Source of the DNA: CAZXWN01 sp964644695 [NCBI: uncultured bacterium] | GTDB lineage: Bacteria > UBP4 > UBA4092 | Length of the DNA stretch: 64,000 nt | Direction of reading: 5' to 3' | Assembly: GCA_964644695.1 (NCBI GenBank) | Contig: CAZXWN010000001.1 | Span: forward strand, 62,001-126,000 | In this document: positions 46,202 to 54,567 of the stretch, in pieces | Numbering within the stretch: the first letter of the stretch is position 1 | Layout: every line of letters starts with the position of its first letter | Made by a program: the position numbers and the translations under genes | The notes under the pieces: generated by a model | What the model was told of the DNA's origin: nothing | Database searches by the model: none | The model's input: only the letters and a program-made list of their open reading frames with translations

Positions 46202-46831
46202 TCAGGCAAGACTTTGTTTTAAGATTAGTTCGATTTGATTCCAAACCTGCGCAGGATTCTGACTTGCATCAATTATCTTAATTCGGTCTTTTTCCATCTC
46301 AGCTAATTTAAGGTAACCTTCTCTGACCTTTTGATGAAATATCAACGATTCTGATTCTAATCGGTCCATATTCCCTTTTGATGCAAGATTCTTCCTTTTT
46401 AAACCAATAATAGGATCTAAATCGAAATAGAATGTAATATCTGGTTTTCTTCCACGAGTGGCAATCTGATTCAATTGATTAACCAGTTCAAAACCTAACC
46501 CTCTTGCGTAACCCTGGTATGCCATAGATGAATCAATATGTCTGTCTAGCAAAACAGCTTCACCCTTTGCCAGAGCAGGTTGAATCATTTCTTTTGTGAG
46601 TTGAGCTCGGGCTGCCATATAAAGGAAAACCTCACTAACTATGTCCATCTCAGTATTCTTTTTAGAGAGGACTAATTCCCTGATTACTTCTCCAATGGCA
46701 GTTTCTCCTGGTTCTATGGCGAACAAGACTGGATACCCATGAGACATTAGCCAATTCTTAATATTCACTGCTTGTGTGGATTTTCCGCAGCCTTCGCCGC
46801 CTTCCAAAGTAATTAAAAGTCCTTTTTCCAT
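46202..46831 (-). CDS. tmk: Thymidylate kinase
   Basis: 209 aa. dTMP to dTDP. P-loop EGGEGCGKSTQ (10-20), DR in LLDRHIDSSMAYQG (usually DRY/DRF; here DRH), and the LID region KRKNLASKGNMDRLE. Starts MEKGLLITLE without an obvious ribosome binding site. Convergent with tatC at a 9-bp gap. Confidence 0.95.
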   Translation of the reverse strand: MEKGLLITLEGGEGCGKSTQAVNIKNWLMSHGYPVLFAIEPGETAIGEVIRELVLSKKNTEMDIVSEVFLYMAARAQLTKEMIQPALAKGEAVLLDRHIDSSMAYQGYARGLGFELVNQLNQIATRGRKPDITFYFDLDPIIGLKRKNLASKGNMDRLESESLIFHQKVREGYLKLAEMEKDRIKIIDASQNPAQVWNQIELILKQSLA

Positions 46832-46899
46832 CTGATAACTTTAGCAATTTACAATAAAAGTGGTCAAGAGGAGCAAGTCTGATTTTATTGTATTTAAGT

Positions 46900-46905
46900 T
46901 ATAAT
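46900..46905 (+). promoter_or_regulatory. -10 box overlapping the coaX start region
   Basis: TATAAT at 46900-46905 ends 7 nt before ATG 46913. If used, transcription would begin at or next to that ATG and the coaX message would be leaderless. No -35 match is seen. Confidence 0.4.
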
Positions 46906-47701
46906 GAACACTATGTGGAACCAACCTGTGAATCAATGGCGACTCGTTTTAGATGTGGGAAATACTGAAACAGATTTCGCTCTTTTTAATGGAAATGCTA
47001 TGCGACGGCAGGGTGCCATTTCCAATGCCTTGTTTAAAAACGAGAAAGATGTCCTACCCATATTCCCCCATTCTCCAGATCAGATTTGGGTTGGTTCAGT
47101 TCATCCAAAGTTATCAAATATGATCTTAAAAGAGTGTCACTCCCAATATGGTAAATCTTGTCATCGGATAAATCATCCACTTCCTGCATCTATTCGAAAA
47201 CGAATCCAGTACTATCCTGTAGAGTCCCTGGGTATTGATCGTATTGCAGATGTGGTAGGTGGGTATTCTCTCTATGGTGGACCTCTTCTGATAATTGATT
47301 GTGGAACGGCTACAACTCTAAACATGGTTGATAATCATGGTTGTTTTATGGGGGGGCTGATTACACTGGGTTTGGAATCCTGGGCTCATGCGATGAAAGA
47401 GAGACTTTCCCATTTGTGGCAAGGTATGGAGGAAATTCCTTCCCGTTCCAAACAGGTCCTCGCAAAATCAACATCTAATGCTTTACGAGCAGGGTTATGG
47501 GACGCCTATGCTTCTATGATTGAAGGTTTAGTTGCGCGTATTGAACATGAGACGAATTGTAGAGATTATCGTTTAGTGGTCACCGGTGGATGGGGACTCA
47601 AGAGTATGAAAAATTCCCGATTACAAATAACATTTAACCCTTCTTTAACACTTCGCGGGTATTTTGAAATTGCAAAGGAAATGGAGAAATTTCATGAATA
47701 A
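46904..47701 (+). CDS. coaX: Type III pantothenate kinase
   Basis: 265 aa (262 if ATG 46913 is used). First step of CoA synthesis. ASKHA fold with P-loop DVGNTETDFALF, the conserved GIDRIADVVGGY and CGTATTLNMVD, and GGLITLGLESWA. No Shine-Dalgarno is visible. Overlaps nadC by 8 bp; coaX-nadC-birA form a cofactor operon. Confidence 0.94.
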   Translation: MNTMWNQPVNQWRLVLDVGNTETDFALFNGNAMRRQGAISNALFKNEKDVLPIFPHSPDQIWVGSVHPKLSNMILKECHSQYGKSCHRINHPLPASIRKRIQYYPVESLGIDRIADVVGGYSLYGGPLLIIDCGTATTLNMVDNHGCFMGGLITLGLESWAHAMKERLSHLWQGMEEIPSRSKQVLAKSTSNALRAGLWDAYASMIEGLVARIEHETNCRDYRLVVTGGWGLKSMKNSRLQITFNPSLTLRGYFEIAKEMEKFHE

Positions 47702-48584
47702 AAAATCCATTAGTTTTGAACAGTATTTTAATGCCGATGAAAAAAAATATATTAAAGCACTTATGGAAACATCCTTGGATGAGGATATTGGATCAGGAGA
47801 TGTGACAACTCAAGCAACAATTCCAAGTAAAACAGTTGCTACGGGTCGTTTATTGGCAAAACAAGAAGGTGTTGTCTGTGGACTGTCTCTCATATCTATT
47901 ATTTTTAAATTACGGACACGGAAAGCCCAAATTAAGTTATTGGCCAAAGATGGAGATTTCATTAAGCCTGGAATGGTTTTGGCTGAGATTACTTCACCAG
48001 CAGTTGCTTTGCTAGAAGTAGAAAGAGTTGTTCTTAACTATATCCAGAGGCTATCAGGGATTGCCACATTGACCCGACAATATGTGGATCTGGTAAAAGA
48101 TACACACGCAGCAATTTTAGATACGCGAAAAACCACTCCTTTATTACGTTTTTTGGAAAAATATGCAGTTGCTTGTGGTGGGGGAATAAATCATCGTTTT
48201 GGGTTGTATGATCAGGTTCTAATCAAAGATAATCACATTGATGTCGCAGGGGGCATTGAAGAGGCTATAAGAAGAGTCCGAAATAAGAGCCCAGAAATGA
48301 TGATTGAAGTGGAAGCCAGAACTTTTGATGAAGTAAAACGAGCTGTTCAAATGTTGCCCGATATTATTCTTCTGGACAATATGACAACTTCTGAAATGAA
48401 GAAATGTGTTCAATATGTCGATGGAAGATGTCAGTTAGAAGCCTCGGGCGGAGTAAATTTAAAAACGGTCTATAAAATTGCTTTAACGGGTGTAAACAGG
48501 ATATCAATAGGTGCTTTGACTCATTCAGCACCGTCCGTTGATCTTTCGTTAAAAGTTGTTATGAAACCTGTAAAAAATGGCTGA
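47694..48584 (+). CDS. nadC: Nicotinate-nucleotide pyrophosphorylase (carboxylating)
   Basis: 296 aa from ATG 47694, which overlaps the coaX stop and has GGAGA upstream. Quinolinate to nicotinate mononucleotide. Motifs: DEDIGSGDVTTQATI, NYIQRLSGIATLTRQYVDL, ILDTRKTTPLLRFLEKYAVACGGG (broken here), HRFGLYDQVLIKDNHI and the terminal SIGALTHSAPSVDLSLKV. Complete family length. Confidence 0.96.
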   Translation: MNKKSISFEQYFNADEKKYIKALMETSLDEDIGSGDVTTQATIPSKTVATGRLLAKQEGVVCGLSLISIIFKLRTRKAQIKLLAKDGDFIKPGMVLAEITSPAVALLEVERVVLNYIQRLSGIATLTRQYVDLVKDTHAAILDTRKTTPLLRFLEKYAVACGGGINHRFGLYDQVLIKDNHIDVAGGIEEAIRRVRNKSPEMMIEVEARTFDEVKRAVQMLPDIILLDNMTTSEMKKCVQYVDGRCQLEASGGVNLKTVYKIALTGVNRISIGALTHSAPSVDLSLKVVMKPVKNG

Positions 48585-49371
48585 AGCATTAAATATCCAA
48601 TATGTTGCCAATGCTGTTGATACCAAGCGAATCGGATGCCGTTTTTATTATTATCCAGAAATAGACTCAACTAATAACCAGGCGCTTTTATTAGGACAAC
48701 AGGGTGCATCAGATGGTACTGTCATCATTGCTGATTATCAGCTTGTTGGCAGAGGAAGAGCCAATCGACAATGGGTATCTTCCGCAAAGACTAATTTATT
48801 ATTTTCTGTAATTTTGAAACCTGCCAATAATAATCCTCATGAAATGACCATGTTGGCTGCTGTTGCGGTCTATGAAGTTTTATCTTCAATGTTGACTTCG
48901 TCAGAGGTTGTTATTAAGTGGCCGAATGATATTTTGGTAGATAACCAAAAGATATGTGGAATACTTGCGGAAACTCAAACAAAAGGTGAACAATCATCTT
49001 TCATTGTGGTTGGTATCGGATTGAATATTAATATGTCTTCAGAAGATATCCCTGAAAATATCAACAGAAAAATTACTTCGTTATCAATTTGTATGGGGGG
49101 GAGACATGTTAATCGTGAAGAAGTGTTAGTCAAAGTGCTCTATTCTTTGGATAAATGGTATGACAAGATTCTCACCGGTAGCGGCACAGACTTGGCTTCA
49201 CAATACATCCAAAACTCAAATTTACATGGGCGGTTAGTCTCTCTTCAGTGTGGAAATGAAATAATTAAGGGATTTGTTACTCATCTGGATGAACAAGGGA
49301 AACTTTGGATTCGAGATGAGTATGGAAGAACGAATGGTTTTGTTGGAGGGGAAATTCTGAAGATATTCTAG
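48577..49371 (+). CDS. birA: Biotin-[acetyl-CoA carboxylase] ligase
   Basis: 264 aa. The catalytic domain has EIDSTNNQALLL, the biotinoyl-AMP loop GRGRANRQW, KWPNDILVDNQKICGIL and a C-terminal SH3-like domain. The N-terminal DNA-binding domain of BirA repressors is missing, so it is a plain ligase (group I). Overlaps nadC by 8 bp. Confidence 0.95.
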   Translation: MAEALNIQYVANAVDTKRIGCRFYYYPEIDSTNNQALLLGQQGASDGTVIIADYQLVGRGRANRQWVSSAKTNLLFSVILKPANNNPHEMTMLAAVAVYEVLSSMLTSSEVVIKWPNDILVDNQKICGILAETQTKGEQSSFIVVGIGLNINMSSEDIPENINRKITSLSICMGGRHVNREEVLVKVLYSLDKWYDKILTGSGTDLASQYIQNSNLHGRLVSLQCGNEIIKGFVTHLDEQGKLWIRDEYGRTNGFVGGEILKIF

Positions 49372-49461
49372 TTATTTGAGTTGGATGAATAAAAAAATTC
49401 CTTTACCCACTTCACAGATGAGGGTCTAATCGTGTAAAATAAAAATCCTGAAGTTAATAAT

Positions 49462-49533
49462 TCCCCGGTAGCTCAATGGTGGAGCGAGCGGCTGTTAACC
49501 GCTAGGTTGTATGTTCGAGTCATACCCGGGGAG
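49462..49533 (+). tRNA. tRNA-Asn (GTT)
   Basis: Acceptor TCCCCGG/CCGGGGA, D-arm TAGCTCAATGGTGGAGC, anticodon loop CTGTTAA (GTT), T-loop TGTTCGAGTCA, discriminator G, CCA encoded at 49534-49536. Confidence 0.96.
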
Positions 49534-49571
49534 CCAGAATTTAACCATCTAAAAGATGGAAAATATAAAAT

Positions 49572-49608
49572 AAAAACCTCTGAGAGAACAGTCTCTTAGA
49601 GGTTTTTT
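49572..49608 (+). terminator. Terminator after tRNA-Asn
   Basis: AACCTCT-G-AGAGA pairs with TCTCT-T-AGAGGTT around ACAG, followed by a run of T. It fits the tRNA transcript on +; the A-run on the other side could also end the minus-strand gene. Confidence 0.85.
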
Positions 49609-49632
49609 TGTTATGTGTGAATTTATTAGATT

Positions 49633-50817
49633 TTATGTGGCGGGATACTCCAGGCATCCAACCTTATTTCTTCCTGTTTGCTTGGCATGATACAGGGATT
49701 CATCGGCACGTTTAACTAATTGTTGTAAATCGGTGCAAGATTCCTGGGCCTCTGCTACCCCAAGACTGATGGTAAGTGATATAGGGTTATTGCTGTCAGA
49801 AAATACCTTTGCTTCTATGATTTTTCGTAGCCGTTCTGAAAAGGCAATTGCTTCATGTAATGAAGTATGCGGAAGTAAAATGCCAAACTCTTCTCCACCC
49901 AATCGAGCAAATAAGTCAATCGTTCGAATGGCTTTTTCGATTTCTGATGCTATCTGAATCAACACTTTATCGCCTGTGGCATGACCGTAGGTATCATTAA
50001 TGACTTTGAAATGGTCAATATCAATCATTACAAATGATAATGGATAGGTATATCGAATGTGTCGCTCCCATTCGCTTTGCCCTAATTCTAAGAAAATTCT
50101 CCGGTTATTTATTCCTGTCAGGGGGTCCTTCATGGCTAATTCTTTTAACTGTTCCTGGGCCGTGATTAGTTCACCAGACAATCTTTCCTGATTCATGAGC
50201 AAAAAAATGAAAGTCAAGCTGATATCACAAACAATAAGTAGATAAAAAGATATTTGGTTTAATATGTGATTGGATAATAAACTATTAATTTCAGGAACAA
50301 GAATCCAGCTCAAACATCGAAATAACAATACAATTGCAAAGCAATAAAATACCAGAGCCATGGATTTATACAAGATTGTATGGGGCTGTCGCTTACTTTT
50401 TTTCATGTAATACCCCATATAGACGGATATAAAAAATAAAACACTCGTAATATAAATTGTTCTAATGGCAATATTGTCTTTGATTAATAGAAAATATGCG
50501 AGAAAAGGCAATAAGAACAGTGGGATTATGTAATTTATATAATTGGGTTTAGTTTCACCCAGGAATCGTCTTAAGCTTTCTAATCGGATGAATCCTACAT
50601 AAAATAGAAAAAGATTTCCGAACAATATTGAGAACGTATCTGAAAAATATCCCCTACCGGCTAATAAAATATACCCAGTGAATCCAGAGATATTGCATAA
50701 TATCCATTCCCCAAACCCTGAATAACTTTTTTGGGTTCGCCAATAAATCAACATCACCAGAGTAAGTGCGATATTTATCGTTGCTAAATTTAGCAAAAGT
50801 GTTCGTATCTCAATCAT
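49633..50817 (-). CDS. Membrane diguanylate cyclase (7TM-GGDEF)
   Basis: 394 aa. About seven membrane segments in residues 1-205, a short coiled linker, then a GGDEF domain starting LAMKDPLTGINNRR. The active-site motif is GGEEF (ARLGGEEFGILLPH) and an inhibitory RxxD site (RTID) sits five residues before it, so it should make c-di-GMP with product feedback. The membrane part probably senses a signal but has no named domain that I can identify. Divergent from the oxidoreductase operon. Confidence 0.93.
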   Translation of the reverse strand: MIEIRTLLLNLATINIALTLVMLIYWRTQKSYSGFGEWILCNISGFTGYILLAGRGYFSDTFSILFGNLFLFYVGFIRLESLRRFLGETKPNYINYIIPLFLLPFLAYFLLIKDNIAIRTIYITSVLFFISVYMGYYMKKSKRQPHTILYKSMALVFYCFAIVLLFRCLSWILVPEINSLLSNHILNQISFYLLIVCDISLTFIFLLMNQERLSGELITAQEQLKELAMKDPLTGINNRRIFLELGQSEWERHIRYTYPLSFVMIDIDHFKVINDTYGHATGDKVLIQIASEIEKAIRTIDLFARLGGEEFGILLPHTSLHEAIAFSERLRKIIEAKVFSDSNNPISLTISLGVAEAQESCTDLQQLVKRADESLYHAKQTGRNKVGCLEYPAT

Positions 50818-51163
50818 GCAGATTGTACCTTCTAAAATGACCCCTGAATATATATAAATTAAATATATATCATTGAGGGCAATTGAGATAGTTTATTTAT
50901 TGGTGAGTTTTTTAGAAAAAAAATGAAAGGTCAAACTAGCATCGAACGAGATCAATCTTGTTCGATGTCTCTTCGGATGCCATATTTTTGCCCATAATGT
51001 TGATAAAATTAGGGTTAGCATAAATTACCTAACCATAAAGATGACTTTTCACTGTGATAAAATTATAAGAATTAATCAGAGTGATAAATCCCAAAATATC
51101 AACCAGTCTATAGCCATCCTCGAAATAAAGAATGGATACTGAAAGACTTCAGGTGAAAACATT
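50818..51163. other. Divergent intergenic region
   Basis: 346 bp between the diguanylate cyclase and the oxidoreductase operon. It holds a strong 28-bp palindrome (50940-50967) and an AT-rich stretch with possible -10 boxes (TATAAG at 51064-51069). I see no RNA gene. Confidence 0.5.
50940..50967. repeat. 28-bp near-perfect palindrome
   Basis: CATCGAACGAGAT is mirrored by ATCTTGTTCGATG with a single G-T mismatch. It stands about 200 bp before the oxidoreductase operon and 120 bp before the cyclase gene. No T-tract follows on either side within a few bases. It may be a dimeric operator or a strong RNA hairpin. Confidence 0.6.
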
Positions 51164-51430
51164 ATGTCTGATAAAAAAGAATGTGCCATGGATAACCTTT
51201 CCAAACCACATCCCATCATAAATGAAGATGAATGCAAAGGTTGTGGACGTTGTGTGGCTGCTTGCCCCAAACAGGCCTTAAGCTTTAGTGATCATTTAAA
51301 TCGGAGAGGTTGTCGTTTTGTGCTGTATTCAAAAGACAACTGTACTGGATGTGGAATCTGCTTCTACAATTGCCCAGAACCATTTGGTATAGAGATCTTT
51401 GTGCCGGCAAAAGGGGAGTCTGTTAAATGA
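51164..51430 (+). CDS. 2-oxoacid:ferredoxin oxidoreductase, ferredoxin-like delta subunit
   Basis: 88 aa. Two 4Fe-4S motifs: CKGCGRCVAACP and CTGCGICFYNCP. It would carry electrons from the catalytic subunits to external ferredoxin. It overlaps the alpha-subunit gene by 4 bp. The family (KorD/VorD/PorD) is clear; the substrate is not. Confidence 0.92.
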   Translation: MSDKKECAMDNLSKPHPIINEDECKGCGRCVAACPKQALSFSDHLNRRGCRFVLYSKDNCTGCGICFYNCPEPFGIEIFVPAKGESVK

Positions 51431-52491
51431 TCAAATTTGTTAAAGGAAATGAAGCCGTTGTCATTGGTGCTTTATATGCAGGTTGCGATGCTTATTTTGG
51501 ATATCCCATCACTCCTGCCAGTGAAATTGCCCATTTAGCCTCTGAGTATTTTCCTGCCTTAGGTAAAGAATTTCTTCAGGCGGAATGTGAGACCGGTTCC
51601 ATTTATATGCTTTTTGGAGCCGCCTCTGCTGGCAAATTAGCCATGACAGCATCATCTGGTCCGGGAATCAGCCTGATGCAGGAAGGTGTTTCCTATCTTG
51701 CGGGTGCGGAATTGCCTGGTGTCATCGTAAATATTATGAGAACAGGTCCTGGGTTGGGAAATGTAGGCCCTGAACAAGGTGATTATAATCAAGCCGTTAA
51801 AAGCGGTGGTCACGGAAATTACCGATCTATTGTGTTGGCTCCCGGCTCCGTTCAGGAAATGTGTGATTTGACGATTAAAGCCTTTGCCTTATCCTTTAAA
51901 TATCGAAACCCCGCTTATGTGATTGCCGATGCTGTTTTAGGGCAAACAATGGAAACTCTGGTGCTTCCAACGAATCCGATGCCACGTCCAGAGGTCAAAG
52001 ACTGGGCTGTTCAGGGAACAGCAGAAACACGGCCCAATTTAATCACATCGATTATTTTGGAACCGAAAGGACAGGAACAACATAATATCAAGTTACAAGA
52101 GAAGTATGAAAAAATGAAGGTTGAGGCTTCAGCTGAATTATATAAAACTGAAGATGCAGATTTAATCCTGGTAGCGTATGGAACTCCCAGCCGATTGTCA
52201 AGAAGCGCTGTGGATGAACTGAGAAAACGCGGACTGAAAGTTGGATTATTCCGTCCTATTACCCTATATCCTTTCCCAGCTGAACAGCTTCAATCGGTAG
52301 CAAAAGGAAAACAGATTCTTGTTGTTGAACTTTCAAATGGTCAGCTTCGTGACGATGTGATTCTCCATTTGGGTATGAATCAGGTCCCCGTTTGCTTGTT
52401 GAATCACATGGGTGGAATATTGATCCGGGTAGAAGAAATAATAGAAAAAGTTGAAACTTTACTTACTGTAAAAGCAGTGAATGGTGAATAA
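51427..52491 (+). CDS. 2-oxoacid:ferredoxin oxidoreductase alpha subunit
   Basis: 354 aa. KorA/VorB-like with GYPITPASEIAHLASEYFP, QAECETGSIYMLFGAASAGKLAMTASSGPG (in parts), GPGLGNVGPEQGDYNQAVKSGGHG and a C-terminal transketolase-like domain (RSAVDELRKRGLKVGLFRP). Works with the beta-gamma protein to oxidise a 2-oxoacid to acyl-CoA, CO2 and reduced ferredoxin. Confidence 0.94.
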   Translation: MIKFVKGNEAVVIGALYAGCDAYFGYPITPASEIAHLASEYFPALGKEFLQAECETGSIYMLFGAASAGKLAMTASSGPGISLMQEGVSYLAGAELPGVIVNIMRTGPGLGNVGPEQGDYNQAVKSGGHGNYRSIVLAPGSVQEMCDLTIKAFALSFKYRNPAYVIADAVLGQTMETLVLPTNPMPRPEVKDWAVQGTAETRPNLITSIILEPKGQEQHNIKLQEKYEKMKVEASAELYKTEDADLILVAYGTPSRLSRSAVDELRKRGLKVGLFRPITLYPFPAEQLQSVAKGKQILVVELSNGQLRDDVILHLGMNQVPVCLLNHMGGILIRVEEIIEKVETLLTVKAVNGE

Positions 52492-52492
52492 T

Positions 52493-53914
52493 ATGCCAGC
52501 ATCCATAAAGAAATCCCAAGGTTTTTATCAGGAATTTGTTCGTAAAGGTGGGGCCGCTCCAAGAGCTACCCATTATTGCGCAGGTTGTGGACATGGAATA
52601 CTCCATAAATTGATTGCCGAAGCCATGGCCGAATTGAATATCCAGGACAAGACTATTTTTGTTACTCCTGTTGGATGTGGCGCCTTTTGTTACTACTATT
52701 TTGATTGTGGCAATGTTGCCGCTGCTCATGGTCGTGCTGCCGCCGTTGCAACAGGTATTAGCCGGACAGTTCGGGATTCTGTTGTTATCGCTTATCAGGG
52801 TGATGGAGATTTAGGTGCTATTGGTTTTAATAATGCTTTTCAGGCGGCCAATAGAGGTGATCATTTTGCACACTTCTTTGTCAATAATGCCATTTACGGT
52901 ATGACGGGTGGACAGATGGCACCCACTTCTTTGTTGGGTATGAAAACTACAACTTCACCTTATGGTCGGGATGCGTTTTCGATGGGTTATCCACTTCATG
53001 TATCGGAAGTGTTTAATCAATTAAAGGCTCCAGTTTTTATTGAACGTTGTTCATTAGCGGACACGCCTCGAATTATGAAAGCAAAACGAGCTGTCCGGAA
53101 GGCTCTTGAAATACAGCGTGATGGTAAAGGTTATGCGTTTGTTGAAATCTTAAGCCCATGTCCTACCAATATGCATACAGATGCTCTGGGAGCTGCTAAA
53201 TGGGTTATTGATGTCATGGAAAAAGAATATCCATTAGGATGTCTTCGTGACCGGAGTGCAGAGGCGGGACTTGAACGTCCGCACTTTGAAATTCCATCTA
53301 TTGAAAAACTATTAGGAGTAGATCAGGGTGGTGGTTTGGAAGAACCCATCAATGATGATACTTTTACAGAGAAGAGATTGAAATTCTCTGGTTTTGGCGG
53401 GCAGGGTGTACTTCGTTTAGGATTAACGATTGCTGAGGCTGCCCAACACGCGCGACGTCATGTTTCCTGGTTCCCCAGTTATGGACCTGAACAACGGGGT
53501 GGTTCTGCCTCATGTGCGGTAGTTGTTAGTGGTAAGAAAATTGGTTCTCCAGTGGTAGAGGAAATTGATACCCTGGTAGCCATGAATCAAGTCGCCCTTG
53601 AACGCTTTATGCAGGATGTCCGTTCTGGTGGAGTCCTGATATATGATAATGCCATTCCGGTTGAAGTTCCCGTTAAACCAGGTGTTAAATTGATTGGTGT
53701 TCCAGCCTCTGGAATAGCCAATGAAAATGGTGTTCCAATGGCAGCCAATACGGTTATGTTGGCTGCGTTGGCCGCTACCGGTAGTGCAGGACTTCCCAAA
53801 GAGATGTTGTTGAAAGCTCTTGAGGAAGGGTTCCGAAATAAACCCGCTGTCCTGCAGAAAAATCGTCATATCTTTGAAATTGCATTGCAATGGTGCCAAA
53901 CTAACATAAAATAA
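52493..53914 (+). CDS. 2-oxoacid:ferredoxin oxidoreductase, fused beta-gamma subunit
   Basis: 473 aa from ATG 52493. Residues 1-290 are the TPP-binding beta subunit (HYCAGCGHGILHKL, GDGDLGAIG, NNAIYGMTGGQMAPTS); residues about 295-473 are the gamma subunit (FSGFGGQGVLRLGLTIAEAA, WFPSYGPEQRGGSASC). In many organisms these are separate genes; here they are one polypeptide with a short linker. Start ATG 52493 follows the alpha stop directly; ATG 52481 would overlap it. Confidence 0.93.
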   Translation: MPASIKKSQGFYQEFVRKGGAAPRATHYCAGCGHGILHKLIAEAMAELNIQDKTIFVTPVGCGAFCYYYFDCGNVAAAHGRAAAVATGISRTVRDSVVIAYQGDGDLGAIGFNNAFQAANRGDHFAHFFVNNAIYGMTGGQMAPTSLLGMKTTTSPYGRDAFSMGYPLHVSEVFNQLKAPVFIERCSLADTPRIMKAKRAVRKALEIQRDGKGYAFVEILSPCPTNMHTDALGAAKWVIDVMEKEYPLGCLRDRSAEAGLERPHFEIPSIEKLLGVDQGGGLEEPINDDTFTEKRLKFSGFGGQGVLRLGLTIAEAAQHARRHVSWFPSYGPEQRGGSASCAVVVSGKKIGSPVVEEIDTLVAMNQVALERFMQDVRSGGVLIYDNAIPVEVPVKPGVKLIGVPASGIANENGVPMAANTVMLAALAATGSAGLPKEMLLKALEEGFRNKPAVLQKNRHIFEIALQWCQTNIK

Positions 53915-53986
53915 TACTTTAACCCGTAGAGTCGGGGATAAGACGTTTTTAATTGTCTTACGATATTAATCATTGGGAGTATGAAT

Positions 53987-54556
53987 ATGTCATCATCCAA
54001 AGTAGGGAGCCGGATTAGAACTTTTAGAGAACGGTTGAATTTAACTCTTGTTGATTTAGCTGAGCGATCGGGTGTCGATGTGGATCAGTTAAATGCCATT
54101 GAAGAGAATGAACTTTATCCTTCATTAGGTCCATTGGTTAAGATCTCTCGTGCATTGGGGCAGAGATTGGGTACCTTTTTGGATGATCAAATACAAAGTG
54201 ATCCCCTCATTATCAAGAAGGATCAACAGGACTCCGAATTTGTCATGCACAAATCCCGGGATCATGCTGCAACCTACCAGTATCATTCACTGGGCAAGGG
54301 AAAAAATGACCGGCATATGGAGCCCTTCTTTATTGAGATATATCCCGAAGACGGTAATGAAAATGAGCTTTCAACCCATGAAGGTGAAGAGTTTATCGTT
54401 GTTGTGTCTGGGCAGGTACAATTAAAGTATGGTACAGAAACGTATACATTGAATCCTGGCGATTCTATGTATTACAACTCAGTTATCCCTCATCATGTGG
54501 GAGCTGTTGGTGGTAAAGCCGAAGTGTATGCTGTTGTTTATCTCCCCATGGAATAA
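53987..54556 (+). CDS. XRE-family regulator with cupin domain
   Basis: 189 aa from ATG 53987, 7 nt after GGGAG (ATG 53981 is too close). Helix-turn-helix at about 5-60 (VGSRIRTFRERLNLTLVDLAERSGV), cupin_2 domain at about 110-189 (THEGEEFIVVVSGQ, LNPGDSMYYNSVIPHHVGA) with His residues that could bind metal or ligand. It lies inside the oxidoreductase/ligase operon and is likely its regulator, sensing an operon-related acid; this is inferred. Confidence 0.92.
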   Translation: MSSSKVGSRIRTFRERLNLTLVDLAERSGVDVDQLNAIEENELYPSLGPLVKISRALGQRLGTFLDDQIQSDPLIIKKDQQDSEFVMHKSRDHAATYQYHSLGKGKNDRHMEPFFIEIYPEDGNENELSTHEGEEFIVVVSGQVQLKYGTETYTLNPGDSMYYNSVIPHHVGAVGGKAEVYAVVYLPME

Positions 54557-54567
54557 TTGAGGACATT

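Noticed and set aside
53939-53960. Short inverted repeat TAAGAC/GTCTTA before the XRE-cupin gene as its operator
   Set aside because: Six pairs around a ten-base AT-rich loop is too weak to call; it could be chance or a weak attenuator.
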